Source: Myxococcales bacterium (lineage in GTDB: Bacteria; Myxococcota_A; Polyangia; Haliangiales; Haliangiaceae). From it: DNA of 64,000 bases. The notes below the pieces were generated by a model. That model did no database searches. It was not told the origin of the DNA and was given only the letters and a program-made list of their open reading frames with translations. Positions 44,494-56,137 of the stretch are shown here, in pieces (the first letter of the stretch is position 1; each line of letters starts with the position of its first letter). The stretch is from assembly GCA_016707895.1 (NCBI GenBank), contig JADJGV010000037.1, positions 569,155 to 633,154 on the forward strand, given 5' to 3'. Made by a program: the position numbers and the translations under genes.

Positions 44494-45318
44494 TCAGCGC
44501 TTGTAGCCGACCGCGGTCCAGTATGGGACGGCGTCGTGGAAGCGCACGCGCTCGAGGCCGGCGCCCTCCATCAGCGCCTGCATCGCGGCGCGGGTGAAGC
44601 GCTGCTCGAGCTGGGTGCCGAAGCGATCGAGCGCGTCGTTGCGCATCACGTAGAAGCTGCGCTCGCGGTACGCCGACAGCGGGATGCGCTCGACGTCGAC
44701 GCCCAGCCGATCGAGCACCCGCGCGGCCCGGGCCAGCGGCCAGTACACGCCGGCGGCCAGCGCCTGGCTGGCCGCGTAGCGCCCGGTCGGCGACAGCCGC
44801 GATACGCGGCGGCGCACGACGTCGGAGGCGCGCCACACCTGGCGGAACCACCACGGCCGGTTGTCGAACGCGTAGTACAGGTACAAGAGGAACGGCGCGC
44901 CCGGCTTGAGCTTCTTCACGCAGTCGGCCAGCCCGCGGCCGGTGTCGGGCACGTGGTGCAAGACCCCGAGCGAGTAGCCGAAGTCCATCGAGCCGTCGGC
45001 CAGCGGGATGGCGTCGACGCTGGCCAGGTGGGTCTCGACGTTCGGCAGGTGGGCCAGGTTGCGCTGGGCCACCGCCAGCGCGTCGGCCGCGGGATCGATC
45101 GCGTGCAGGCGTCCGACCCGGGGCGCCACCCGCGCGGCCCAGCGACCGCTGCCGCAGCCGAGGTCGAAGCCCACCGCGTCGGCCGGCAGCGCCGCCCACG
45201 GGAACACCGCGAAGTACCCGTCGAACACCGCGCGTAGCTCGGCGTCGTCGAGGGCGCGCTGATCGAAGCGGCGCCATTCGTCGCCGAAGCCATCGACGGT
45301 CGCGTCGTCACGGTTCAT
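44494..45318 (-). CDS. Class I SAM-dependent methyltransferase
   Basis: 274 residues. FDLGCGSGRWAARVAPRV is the SAM loop, HAIDPAADALAVAQRN the acidic ribose-binding strand, and FGYSLGVLHHVPDTGRGLADCVKKLKPGAPFLLYLYY the post-motif region of class I methyltransferases. The C-terminal part, with membrane-leaning helices (ASQALAAGVYWPLARAA), resembles methyltransferases of glycan or natural-product clusters. Its ATG overlaps the TGA of asnB (ATGA), so both are translated together. With asnB and the divergent glycosyltransferase it forms a small surface-glycan or secondary-metabolite cluster, which is inference. Confidence 0.88.
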   Translation of the reverse strand: MNRDDATVDGFGDEWRRFDQRALDDAELRAVFDGYFAVFPWAALPADAVGFDLGCGSGRWAARVAPRVGRLHAIDPAADALAVAQRNLAHLPNVETHLASVDAIPLADGSMDFGYSLGVLHHVPDTGRGLADCVKKLKPGAPFLLYLYYAFDNRPWWFRQVWRASDVVRRRVSRLSPTGRYAASQALAAGVYWPLARAARVLDRLGVDVERIPLSAYRERSFYVMRNDALDRFGTQLEQRFTRAAMQALMEGAGLERVRFHDAVPYWTAVGYKR

Positions 45319-47270
45319 GGGATCGTCTCCGCGTGCGAGGTGGTGCGGCCGCGGACCGGCGGCGCCAGCAGCGCGCGCACCGCGTCGGGGCCGTCGCCCA
45401 GCGCCAGCTCGCACCAGGCGGCCAGCGCCAGCGCGTGCCACACCAGGTACGGGTGCTCGGCCAGCCACGCCTTGTGGCCGCCGTCGGCCAGGCTCGGCGA
45501 CAGCACGCCGTAGCGCGCGAGCCGCGCCCGCGCGAACAGCCGATCGCAGGCCGGCGCCAGCACGGTGCCGAGCCAGCGCTCGACCGGCACGCCGAAGCCC
45601 TGCTTCTTGCGCCGGGCCAGGCCCAGGCCGAACCGCCGCGCGAACAGGTGGCGCATGACCTCCTTGCCGCGGGTGCCGAGCGTGAACCGCCGCGGCAGGC
45701 CCAGGCCGGCCTCGACGATGCGGTGATCGAGCAGCGGCACCCGGGCCTCGAGCTGGCGCGCCATCGTCGCGCGATCGACCTTGGTCAGCATGTCGTTGGG
45801 CAAGACGTTGCCGAGATCGGCGGTGAGCGTGCGCCGCAGGCGATCGCCGGCGGCGTCGCGGAACCGCGCCGCGACCTGCGCCGCCAGCGCCGCGCCGCCC
45901 GGGCGCACCACCATCGGCGCGGTGCGGGCCAGGCTGGCGACCTGGGTCAGCGCCACGTAGCCGGCGGTGTCGTCGCCGGCCAGCCCGCCGGCCAGGCGGC
46001 CGACGGTGCGCAGCAGCTCGCCGACGCGGGTGGTGCGATCGGTGCGGGTCGGCAGCCGGGCCAGCGCCGCGGCGGCCAGCGCGCGCGCGCCCGGGACCCG
46101 ATCGGCGGCGTCCCACAGCCCGACGATGCGGTGCTTCTTGTAGCCGGCGAAGATCTCGTCGCCGCCGTCGCCGCCCAGCGCGACCTTGTGGCTGGCGCCG
46201 ACCAGCCGCGCCAGCACGAAGGTGGCCAACGACGACGAGTCGCCGAACGGCTCGTCGTACGCGATCAGCGCGTCGGGCAGCGCGCCCAGGAGCGCGCGCT
46301 CGTCGAGCACCTCGACCTCGAGCGCGACGCCGAGCCGCTCGGCCACGGCCCGCGCGTGGGGCGCCTCGTCGAACCGCGGGTCGGCGAAGCCGATCGCGAA
46401 GGCCCGCACCGGCCGGGCGCTGGCGTCGGCCGCCGCCGCCAGCACCAGCGACGAGTCGATGCCGCCCGACAGGAACGCCGCCACCGGCACGTCGCTCTCG
46501 AGGTGCTCGCGGCCGGCGCGGGCGATCAGCGGCGCGATCAGATCGGCGGCGTCGTCGAGCGACGCGACCTGCGCCGCCGCGGGATCGGCGCGCGGCCGGT
46601 AGTAGACCGTCTCGCGGATCGCGCCGGTGGCGAGGTCGAGCTCGAGCCGCGATCCTGGCGGCAGCCGGCGCACGCCCTGGAAGATCGTGCGGTCCTCGGG
46701 CACGTAGCCCCAGGCCAGCATCGCGTGGGCGGCGTCGCTGTCGATCGCCAGCGCGCCGGGCAGGTGGCCGGCAGCCGCGCGCACCGCGCCCAGCTCCGAG
46801 CCGAACACCAGCACGCGGCCGGCGGCGGCGACGAACAGCGGCTTGATCCCGAACCGATCGCGCGACAGCACCAGCCGCTGCCGGCGGCGATCGTGGATCG
46901 CCAGCGCCCACATGCCGACCAGCCCGGCCTCGAAGCCGTCGGGGTCGCGCAGGTAGCGGCGCAACACCACCTCGGTGTCGCTGCTGGTGGCGCAGCGCTC
47001 GCCGTCGGCCTCGAGCGCCGCCCGCAGCGCCGGCGCGTTGTAGACCTCGCCGTTGTAGACGATCGTCGCGTCGTCGACGTGCATCGGCTGGAGGCCGCGG
47101 GCGACGTCGACGATCGCCAGCCGGGTATGGGCCAGGCCGACGCCGCCGCGCCAGTAGCGGCCGTGGCCGTCGGGGCCGCGGTGGGCCAGCGCGGTGGTCA
47201 TCGCGCCCAGGAGCCGCGCGGCGTCGTCATCACCCAGCGCGAGCTGCGCGAACCCGGCGATGCCGCACAT
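45315..47270 (-). CDS. asnB: Asparagine synthase (glutamine-hydrolysing)
   Basis: 651 residues. The protein starts MCGIAGF, exposing the N-terminal Cys nucleophile of the glutaminase domain (about 1-200: HRGPDGHG, RLAIVD, YNGEVYN, SSDTEVVL). The synthetase domain (about 225-600) has the ATP pyrophosphatase loop FLSGGIDSSL and LGGDGGDEIFAGY. This is the AsnB layout that makes asparagine from aspartate with glutamine ammonia; paralogues in glycan and antibiotic clusters amidate other carboxylates. ATG 47270 has TAGACT 7 nt upstream. A cotranscribed methyltransferase follows, and a glycosyltransferase is divergent, so a cluster-specific amidation role is as likely as primary asparagine synthesis. 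Confidence 0.93.
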   Translation of the reverse strand: MCGIAGFAQLALGDDDAARLLGAMTTALAHRGPDGHGRYWRGGVGLAHTRLAIVDVARGLQPMHVDDATIVYNGEVYNAPALRAALEADGERCATSSDTEVVLRRYLRDPDGFEAGLVGMWALAIHDRRRQRLVLSRDRFGIKPLFVAAAGRVLVFGSELGAVRAAAGHLPGALAIDSDAAHAMLAWGYVPEDRTIFQGVRRLPPGSRLELDLATGAIRETVYYRPRADPAAAQVASLDDAADLIAPLIARAGREHLESDVPVAAFLSGGIDSSLVLAAAADASARPVRAFAIGFADPRFDEAPHARAVAERLGVALEVEVLDERALLGALPDALIAYDEPFGDSSSLATFVLARLVGASHKVALGGDGGDEIFAGYKKHRIVGLWDAADRVPGARALAAAALARLPTRTDRTTRVGELLRTVGRLAGGLAGDDTAGYVALTQVASLARTAPMVVRPGGAALAAQVAARFRDAAGDRLRRTLTADLGNVLPNDMLTKVDRATMARQLEARVPLLDHRIVEAGLGLPRRFTLGTRGKEVMRHLFARRFGLGLARRKKQGFGVPVERWLGTVLAPACDRLFARARLARYGVLSPSLADGGHKAWLAEHPYLVWHALALAAWCELALGDGPDAVRALLAPPVRGRTTSHAETIP

Positions 47271-47277
47271 CGCGCGC

Positions 47278-47311
47278 AGTCTAGCACCTGCCGCCGCGTT
47301 CGCGGTACGCT
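47278..47311. promoter_or_regulatory. Back-to-back promoters of asnB and the glycosyltransferase gene
   Basis: On the minus strand TAGACT (47278-47283) ends 7 nt before the asnB ATG. On the plus strand TACGCT (47306-47311) ends 12 nt before ATG 47324. The two -10-like hexamers are 22 bp apart in a 53-bp gap, so the promoters must overlap and the genes are likely regulated together. Confidence 0.45.
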
Positions 47312-47323
47312 GCCGGTGCCGCG

Positions 47324-48469
47324 ATGCGCGTCGTCGTCACGTCCGAGTTCCACTATCGCGCGACTGCACGCGGCGTGATGGTGGACGGCAAGTGCGACTA
47401 CGCCTACTGGGCGCAGCTGCTGGCGGTGTTCGACGAGGTGCAGGTCTTCGCGCGGCTCGCGCCGGGCGACCAGACGCCGACGATGCAACCGGTCGAGGGC
47501 CCCGGCGTGAGCGTGATCGCGGCGCCCGACTTCGTCGGGACCCGCGGGCTGGTCCCGGCGTTGCCAGGCCTGGCGGTTGCGGCGCGGCGCGCGGTGGCGC
47601 GCGGCGACGCGTTCTTGCTGCACGCCCCCGGCGTCATGGCGAGCGTCTTGCGTCCGGCCTTGGTCGCCCGCGGTCGGCGCTACGGCGTCGAAGTGGTCGG
47701 CGATCCGCAGGAGGCGCTGGTCGGCGCTGGGCGCGTGCTGTCGGCGCTCCGCGGCGTGGCCGCGCGCGATCTGCGGTCGATCGTGGCCGGCGCGTGCGCG
47801 ACCCGCTACGTCACGCGGACCCAGCTGCAGCGCCTGTACCCGCCGCGCGCCGGCACGCCGAGCTTCGCGATCTCCGACGCGTACATCCCGGACGCGGTGG
47901 TCGCCGGCCCGGGCGCGGTCATCACCGACGAGTCGGTGCTGGCGCTCGGCTTCGTCGGCGCGCTGTTCCGGCCGTACAAGGGGCTCGACGTGCTGCTCGA
48001 GGCGCTGGCGCGCACCGCGCGGCCGCACACCCTCGAGGTCGCCGGTGACGGCCAGCTGCGCGCGGGGCTCGAGGCGCAGGCCGCGCGGCTGGGCCTGGGC
48101 GCGCGGGTGCGGTTCCTCGGTGCGCTGCCGCCGGGCGCGCCGGTCTATCAGTTCCTGCGCACCCGGGCCGCGTTCGTCCAGCCGTCGCGCACCGAGGGCC
48201 TGCCGCGCTCGCTGCTCGAGGCCATGGCCGTCGGCCTGCCGGCGCTGGCCACCGCTGTCGGCGGCGTGCCCGAGTTGCTGGACGCTGAGGAGCTGGTGCC
48301 GGTGGAAGACGCGGCGGCGCTGGCCCAGGCGATCGATCGGTTGGCGGCCGATCCGGCGCGGCGGCGGCGGCTGGCGGCGGCGAACCGGGCGAAGGTGGCG
48401 TGCTATGCGGCGACGCCGGCCCAGGCCGAGATGCGGCGGTTCTTTCGGGCGATCCGCGACGCGGGGTGA
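47324..48469 (+). CDS. Glycosyltransferase (GT4-like, GT-B fold)
   Basis: 381 residues. The N-terminal half begins MRVVVTSEFHYRA and is variable. The C-terminal half has ALGFVGALFRPYKGLDVLLEAL, LEVAGDGQLRAGLEAQAARLGL, RVRFLGALPPGAPVY, FVQPSRTEGLPRSLLEAMA and GLPALATAVGGVPELL, the sugar-nucleotide binding region with the conserved EGLPRSLLEAMA glutamates of family 4. It moves a sugar from a nucleotide donor to an unknown acceptor at the inner membrane face. It is divergent from asnB with overlapping promoters and convergent with the lipoprotein gene at 48643 across a repeat array. Confidence 0.9.
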   Translation: MRVVVTSEFHYRATARGVMVDGKCDYAYWAQLLAVFDEVQVFARLAPGDQTPTMQPVEGPGVSVIAAPDFVGTRGLVPALPGLAVAARRAVARGDAFLLHAPGVMASVLRPALVARGRRYGVEVVGDPQEALVGAGRVLSALRGVAARDLRSIVAGACATRYVTRTQLQRLYPPRAGTPSFAISDAYIPDAVVAGPGAVITDESVLALGFVGALFRPYKGLDVLLEALARTARPHTLEVAGDGQLRAGLEAQAARLGLGARVRFLGALPPGAPVYQFLRTRAAFVQPSRTEGLPRSLLEAMAVGLPALATAVGGVPELLDAEELVPVEDAAALAQAIDRLAADPARRRRLAAANRAKVACYAATPAQAEMRRFFRAIRDAG

Positions 48470-48493
48470 GGGACTGGAGAGCGCAGCAGTCAC

Positions 48494-48630
48494 CGATCCC
48501 GATCCCGATCCCGATCCCGTCACCGTCACCGTCACCGTCACCGTCACCGTCACCGTCACCGGCTCCGTCACCGCTCCCGGGTCCGGCTCCGGCTCCGGCT
48601 CCGGCCCCGTCCCCGGCTCCGTTCCCGGGC
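48494..48630. repeat. GATCCC, GTCACC and CCGGCT hexanucleotide arrays
   Basis: Four GATCCC units, then about seven GTCACC units, then CCGGCT/TCCGGC units follow one another without break in the 173-bp convergent gap 48470-48642. No gene or hairpin stands out. Confidence 0.85.
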
Positions 48631-48642
48631 TCCGTGTCGCGA

Positions 48643-49122
48643 TCAGCCGGCGGTCGGGGCGGCGAGGACGATCGGCACGTCGATCACGGCGGGGGCCAGG
48701 GCGCGGGGCAGGCGTAGCTGGCGCAGGCCGCGGGCGATGCAGTCGCCCAGGGCGCGATCCCCGCGGGCGGGGGCGGCGGCGGCGACCGCGCCGCGCGCGT
48801 CGATCGTCACGTGCAGCGCGAGGCGGGCGCCGGTCAGGGCGGGATCGCTCTGGCGCGCCGCGCGGAAGCAGCGCACGAAGCCGGGCCGGCCGACCCGCAG
48901 GACGTGGGCGACGGCGTCGGCGGTGCCGGCCGACCGGGCCGGCGCATGCGTGCCAGCGCTGACCCGCGCGGCGGCGCGCTCGGGCAAGGGCGTGGTCCGG
49001 ATCGCGGACAGCTGGACCACCGCCGGGCGCGGCGCCGGGCGGCGCGGCGTCGGGGCGTGACCGCACGCGGCGATCAGCGCCAGCGCGACGAGCGCGCGGC
49101 GGCGCGGCGGGCAGGGCAGCAT
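48643..49122 (-). CDS. Lipoprotein with AgmX/TonB-like C-terminal domain
   Basis: 159 residues starting with a basic n-region (PCPPRRRALVALALIAAC) and lipobox IAAC. The C-terminal 90 residues have the pattern FVRCFRAARQSDPALTGARLALHVTIDARGAV...LGDCIARGLRQLRLP, the two-Cys beta-alpha domain seen in AgmX/PglI and TonB-like proteins of myxobacteria. TAGGGT ends 9 nt before ATG 49122, so a leaderless start is likely. It is divergent from the glucan phosphorylase gene. A role in envelope or gliding-associated machinery is possible but not shown here. Confidence 0.75.
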   Translation of the reverse strand: MLPCPPRRRALVALALIAACGHAPTPRRPAPRPAVVQLSAIRTTPLPERAAARVSAGTHAPARSAGTADAVAHVLRVGRPGFVRCFRAARQSDPALTGARLALHVTIDARGAVAAAAPARGDRALGDCIARGLRQLRLPRALAPAVIDVPIVLAAPTAG

Positions 49123-49279
49123 GGCCGGCGCACCCTACAGCAGGCGCGGCGGCGGCGCGAGCGCCGGGGCGCGCGCCGCGATCGGCCACCCGTGTTGCGT
49201 TTGGCAACGCGATCGCCGCGCCCAATCCGTGCGGTCGCGCTTGCTTGCACCGGCGCGCGCGTTGCATCGTCGACGGTGG

Positions 49280-50935
49280 ATGTTCGCCAGCGATCCCCCG
49301 AGTCGTCCCACCGTCGCGTACTTCTGCATGGAGTTCGGGCTCGACGCCCGCTTCACGATCTATTCCGGCGGCCTCGGCATCCTGGCCGGCGACCACATGA
49401 AGTCCGCCAGCGATCTGCGGCTGCCGGTGGTCGGCATCGGCCTCCTGTGGGACCACGGCTACGTCGACCAGCGCCTCGACGAGCACGGCCGCCCGGTCGA
49501 TCGCTACCTGGCCACCGACCGCGACGGCCTCGAGCAGGTGACCCTGCCGCACGGCGGCGTCGAGGTGACCGTGCGCGGCGAGACCGTGCCGCTGATCGCG
49601 TGGCGCGTGCGCCGCTACCTGTCGGGCGAGCTGTACCTGCTCGAGCCGGCCCGCCCCGAGCACCGCTGGATCACCGCGCGGCTGTACGGCGGCGGCTCGG
49701 ACGATCGCCTGGCGCAGGAGATCGTGCTCGGCGTCGGCGGCGTGCGGCTCCTGGCCGCGATGCACCGCGCGGTCGACGTCTACCACTGGAACGAGGGCCA
49801 CGCGGTGTTCGCCGGCCTCGAGCTCCTGCGGGCCAACCGCTTCGGCGGCGGCGAGCTGTCCGAGCGCCTGGCCCGGCTGCGCCCGCACTGCGTCTTCACC
49901 ACCCACACGCCCGTGGCCGCGGGCAACGAGGTCCACGACCTGCCGACGATGCGTCGGACCTCGGCCGATCTCGGGTTCACCGACGCCGAGCTGGCGGCGA
50001 TCGGCGGCGATCCGTTCTCGATGACCGTCGCCGGCCTGCGCATGGCGCGCCTGGCCAACGCGGTCGCGGCGCTGCACGGCGAGACCGCCCGCGCGATGTG
50101 GAAGGGCGTCGAGGGCGCCGCGCCGATCATCTCGATCACCAACGGCGTCCACGTCCCGACCTGGCAGGACCCGCGGATCCGCGCCGCGCTGGCGCCCGGC
50201 AAGGGCGACAGCGAGCGCGCCACCGGGCTGTGGGCCGCGCACCGCACGCTGCGCGCCGAGCTGGCGGCGCTGGTCCACGCCCGCACCGGCGTCGCGCTCG
50301 ATCGCGAGAAGCTGATCATCGGCTTCGCCCGCCGCGCCGCCGGCTACAAGCGCGCCGACCTGATCCTCGGCGACGAGGACCGCCTGGCGGCGTTGCTCGA
50401 GCACGCGCAGATCGTCTACTCGGGCAAGGCCCACCCGCGCGACACCACCGGCAAGGCGCTGGTGACGCGGCTGGCCGAGGCCACCCGCCGCTGGCCGGGC
50501 AAGGTGGTGTTCCTCGAGAGCTACGACATGACGCTGGGCGCGGCGCTGACCCGCGGCTGCGACATCTGGCTCAACAACCCGCGGCGCCCGCTCGAGGCCT
50601 CGGGCACCTCCGGCATGAAGGCCGCGATGAACGGCGTGCCCAACGTGTCGATCCTCGACGGATGGTGGCCCGAGGGCTGCGAGCACGGCGTCACCGGCTG
50701 GAAGATCGGCGACCCCGAGCCCGGCGACGACGCGGTCGACGAGGCCCACGTCGCGGCGGTCGACGTCCGCGATCGCGGCCGGCTCTACGACGTCCTGACG
50801 AAGGAGGTCTTGCCGACCTTCCACGACCGCGCCGCCTGGGTCCGGGTGATGCAGGGCTCGATCGCGATGTCGCAGTGGCGGTTCTCCTCGGACCGCATGG
50901 TCGAGGAGTACTTCGCCCGCGTGTATCGCAGCTGA
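49280..50935 (+). CDS. glgP: Alpha-glucan phosphorylase (short GT35 type)
   Basis: 551 residues. TVAYFCMEFGLDARFTIYSGGLGILAGDHMKSASDL is the GT35 opening; YHWNEGHAVF, FTTHTPVAAGNE, SITNGVHVPTW, IIGFARRAAGYKRADLI and EASGTSGMKAAMNGVPNVSILDGWW (PLP lysine in SGMK) follow. It phosphorolyses alpha-1,4-glucans to glucose-1-phosphate. It is shorter than the 800-residue E. coli enzyme and matches the short class that lacks the allosteric N-terminus. ATG 49280 is preferred over in-frame upstream starts because the family start is at FASDPPSRPTVAYF. A weak sigma-54-like CCGGCGCGCGCGTTGCA (49250-49266) and a GTTGC/GCAAC inverted repeat (49194-49208) lie upstream. Confidence 0.92.
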   Translation: MFASDPPSRPTVAYFCMEFGLDARFTIYSGGLGILAGDHMKSASDLRLPVVGIGLLWDHGYVDQRLDEHGRPVDRYLATDRDGLEQVTLPHGGVEVTVRGETVPLIAWRVRRYLSGELYLLEPARPEHRWITARLYGGGSDDRLAQEIVLGVGGVRLLAAMHRAVDVYHWNEGHAVFAGLELLRANRFGGGELSERLARLRPHCVFTTHTPVAAGNEVHDLPTMRRTSADLGFTDAELAAIGGDPFSMTVAGLRMARLANAVAALHGETARAMWKGVEGAAPIISITNGVHVPTWQDPRIRAALAPGKGDSERATGLWAAHRTLRAELAALVHARTGVALDREKLIIGFARRAAGYKRADLILGDEDRLAALLEHAQIVYSGKAHPRDTTGKALVTRLAEATRRWPGKVVFLESYDMTLGAALTRGCDIWLNNPRRPLEASGTSGMKAAMNGVPNVSILDGWWPEGCEHGVTGWKIGDPEPGDDAVDEAHVAAVDVRDRGRLYDVLTKEVLPTFHDRAAWVRVMQGSIAMSQWRFSSDRMVEEYFARVYRS

Positions 50936-50973
50936 GACCTCGACCCACCCGAACGCGAGCCCGTGTTCGGCGG

Positions 50974-51684
50974 CTACCGCTCGCTGTCGAGGTACGGGTA
51001 GACCACGCCGGCGCCGACCGCGCCGGCGGCCGGCGCCAGGATGAACAGCCACACCTGCTTGAGGTAGGCCCAGTCGCCGCCGAAGCCGGCGAACACCGCC
51101 TGGCTGATCGACCGCGCCGGGTTCACCGAGGTGTTGGTGACCGGGATGCTGATCAGGTGGATCAGCGCCAGGCCCAGGCCGATCGCCAGGGGCGCGAAGC
51201 CGGCGGGCGCCCGCTTCGAGGTCGCGCCGAGGATGATGAAGAGGAAGAAGAACGTCATCGCCGCCTCGGCGATCAGCGCCGCGACCAGCTTGTAGTTGTC
51301 GGGGCTGTGCTCGCCGAAGCCGTTGGCGGCGAACGCGCCCAGCTTGCCGTGCAGGTGGGTGCCGGTGCCGCCGGTCTTGACGATCACCGCGATCACGCCG
51401 GCGCCGATCAGGCCGCCGACGATCTGCGCCGCGATGTACGGGCCCAGGTCCTTGCCGTCGAAGCGCTTGGCCATGAACAGGCCGATCGACACCGCCGGGT
51501 TGAGGTGGCAGCCCGAGATGTGGCCGATGGCGTAGGCCATGGTCACGACGGTCAGGCCGAACGCCAGCGAGATGCCGAGCAGGCCGCCGGCCTCGCCGCC
51601 GGTCAAGATCGCCGTCCCGCACCCGCCGATCACCAGCCAGGCCGTCCCGATCGCTTCTGCCAGTAGCTTCCTCATGTCGGTCAT
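50974..51684 (-). CDS. aqpZ: Aquaporin Z (water channel)
   Basis: 236 residues with six transmembrane helices and the two half-helices HLNPAVSIGLF and NTSVNPARSI. ALIHLISIPVTNTSVNPARS, with the filter His and Arg, is the AqpZ water-selective pattern rather than the glycerol-facilitator one. ATG 51684 has AGGAGG 6 nt upstream; an in-frame start at 51729 would lie above this site. A TACGCT hexamer at 51718-51723 would give a 26-nt leader containing the ribosome-binding site. Single gene convergent with glgP. Confidence 0.95.
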   Translation of the reverse strand: MTDMRKLLAEAIGTAWLVIGGCGTAILTGGEAGGLLGISLAFGLTVVTMAYAIGHISGCHLNPAVSIGLFMAKRFDGKDLGPYIAAQIVGGLIGAGVIAVIVKTGGTGTHLHGKLGAFAANGFGEHSPDNYKLVAALIAEAAMTFFFLFIILGATSKRAPAGFAPLAIGLGLALIHLISIPVTNTSVNPARSISQAVFAGFGGDWAYLKQVWLFILAPAAGAVGAGVVYPYLDSER

Positions 51685-51762
51685 GCGCGCCTCCTGCGGT
51701 GGATATCCGCGGGGCCGAGCGTAGACCAAGCGCCCCGCCGTCGGGGCCGACCTACCCGGAAG

Positions 51763-54435
<2,673 letters not shown>

Positions 54436-54444
54436 GACCGCGGG

Positions 54445-54450
54445 ACCCTA
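54445..54450 (-). promoter_or_regulatory. -10-like TAGGGT, leaderless alaS promoter
   Basis: TAGGGT ends 9 nt before the alaS ATG on the minus strand. The opposing TATGGT at 54492-54497 ends 7 nt before ATG 54505, so the 69-bp gap holds two divergent leaderless-type promoters. Confidence 0.4.
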
Positions 54451-54504
54451 GCAAAGATCCGCCGCGGCTGGCGCGGGCAGGGGGCGATAGGTATGGTCCG
54501 CGCC

Positions 54505-54954
54505 ATGCGCACCTCGCTCCTCGCCTTCGCCCTGCTCGCCGCGGCCTGCGGCTCCAAGTCCAAGCCGACCCCCACCGAGCCGGTCGGCGCCACCTCGGCG
54601 TGGAAGGACATGAACGCCGATCAGCGCCACGCCTACATGAAGGAGACGGTGCTGCCGCAGATGAAGGAGGCGTTCGTGGCCTTCGACGCCGAGGAGTTCG
54701 GCGAGATGAACTGCAAGACCTGCCACGGCCCCGGCGCCGAGGACGAGTCGTTCGAGATGCCCAACCCGGACCTGATGCCGCTCGACTTCTCGAAGATGGA
54801 CCAGCTCGATGAGGAGCACAAGAAGGTCGCCGACTGGATGCACGAGGTGGTCGTGCCGAAGATGGCCGACCTGCTCGGCGAGCAGCCCTACGACCCGGCC
54901 ACCCAGCAGGGCTTCGGCTGCCTGGGCTGCCACACGATGGCCACCACCAAGTAG
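54505..54954 (+). CDS. Diheme cytochrome-c-like lipoprotein
   Basis: 149 residues. The signal (RTSLLAFALLAAAC) ends at a lipobox Cys. Two heme-binding CXXCH motifs are present, CKTCHGPG in the middle and CLGCHTMA six residues from the end, separated by an acidic, Met-rich helix that could supply axial Met ligands (ESFEMPNPDLMPLDFSKM). It would be exported, heme-loaded by the cytochrome c maturation system and anchored in the membrane, carrying electrons or sensing redox. ATG 54505 is preferred to ATG 54493 because TATGGT ends 7 nt before it. No oxidase or other electron-transport gene is adjacent. Confidence 0.85.
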   Translation: MRTSLLAFALLAAACGSKSKPTPTEPVGATSAWKDMNADQRHAYMKETVLPQMKEAFVAFDAEEFGEMNCKTCHGPGAEDESFEMPNPDLMPLDFSKMDQLDEEHKKVADWMHEVVVPKMADLLGEQPYDPATQQGFGCLGCHTMATTK

Positions 54955-54978
54955 CGGCTCGATTCGATCAGCGTTCGA

Positions 54979-55917
54979 TCAGCGGCGGCGGCGGCGGGCG
55001 AGCAGCGCGGCGACCGCCGCGCCCACGGCCAGCGGGCCCGGGGCCGAGGCGCCGGTCGAGCAGCAGCCACCGTCGTCCGTCCCCTCGACGGGGCAGGCGG
55101 CGGCCAGGCCCGAGCCGCACGGGAACGCGGCGGCGTCGGCGGTCTCGTGGATCCAGGTCAGGTACGCGTCGACCCGGGTGTCGACGCCGCCGTTGTTGCA
55201 CTGCGGGCTCTGGTAGCTGCGCGACACCACGCCGACCACGCGCTGCTCGCCGTCGAACGTGGCCAGCGCCGGGCCGCCCGAGTCGCCGTGGCAGTTCTGC
55301 GGATCGCCGCCGCCGCTCGACACCCGCAGCTCGGTCGGCGCCAGCTCGCGCACGCCGGTGACCGCGTCGTACATGACGCCGACGCTGTTGGGATCGGCGT
55401 CCGAGGTCTGGCCGTAGCCGACGATCGCCAGCTCGTCGTCGATGGCCAGCGCGGTGCCCAGCTCCGGCGTGGGCATCCGCACCGGCGTGTGGTCGGTGAT
55501 CGGCGCGGCCAGGAACACCAGGCCGATGTCGAAGAACTGGCCGAGGCCATCGCCGACGTTGGCGTTGATGTCGAAGCTGGGGTGCTTGACCACGCGGCTC
55601 ACCGCGTAGGTGGGCGGTCGCGCGCTGGTGGTGTCGTGGCCGAAGGTGATGAACCCCGGGGTGATGCCGCCGGTGACGTCGGGGTCGAGGCAGTGGGCGG
55701 CGGTCAGCACCACGTCGGGGGCGATGAACGTGCCGGTGCAGCCCAGCCCGAGTTGGCCGCCCCCGAAGTCGTAGAGCAGGCCGACGACGCCGGGGAACTT
55801 GTCGTCCGGCGTCCGGACACCGCCGATGACCTCGGCGCTGCGGCTGTCGAGCGCGGGGGTGTCGGTGCAGGCGGCGAGGGTGAGCGTGGCCAGGGCGGCC
55901 GGGAGGAGGGTGCGCAT
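54979..55917 (-). CDS. Secreted trypsin-like serine protease with MYXO-CTERM-like tail
   Basis: 312 residues from ATG 55917; an in-frame start at 55998 would add an Arg-rich leader. The signal ends LTLAAC, so it could also be lipidated. The mature part starts IIGG-like (EVIGGVRTPDDKFPGVV) and carries the triad LTAAHC (His), FFDIGLVFL (Asp) and CHGDSGGPAL (Ser). The substrate-pocket region around CHGDSGG is compatible with trypsin-like cleavage, but specificity is not certain. The end has GGCCSTG, a hydrophobic helix (GPLAVGAAVAALLA) and RRRRR, a MYXO-CTERM-like sorting tail for surface attachment. Confidence 0.9.
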   Translation of the reverse strand: MRTLLPAALATLTLAACTDTPALDSRSAEVIGGVRTPDDKFPGVVGLLYDFGGGQLGLGCTGTFIAPDVVLTAAHCLDPDVTGGITPGFITFGHDTTSARPPTYAVSRVVKHPSFDINANVGDGLGQFFDIGLVFLAAPITDHTPVRMPTPELGTALAIDDELAIVGYGQTSDADPNSVGVMYDAVTGVRELAPTELRVSSGGGDPQNCHGDSGGPALATFDGEQRVVGVVSRSYQSPQCNNGGVDTRVDAYLTWIHETADAAAFPCGSGLAAACPVEGTDDGGCCSTGASAPGPLAVGAAVAALLARRRRR

Positions 55918-56009
55918 GGGACCTCGACGGTCGCCCGACCGGGCCCGCCTCGCAAGCCCGCCGCGCGCCCCCGGTCGCGCCGCCGTGGGCGCGATCACGA
56001 CAATCCCGG

Positions 56010-56137
56010 AATCGGAGCCGGAGCAGGAGCCGGTCCCCGATCCCGATCCCGATCCCGATCCCGTCCCCGATCCCGTCCCCGATCCCGTCCCCGTCCCCGA
56101 TCCGTCCCCGATCCCGTCCCCGTCCCCGATCCCGTCC

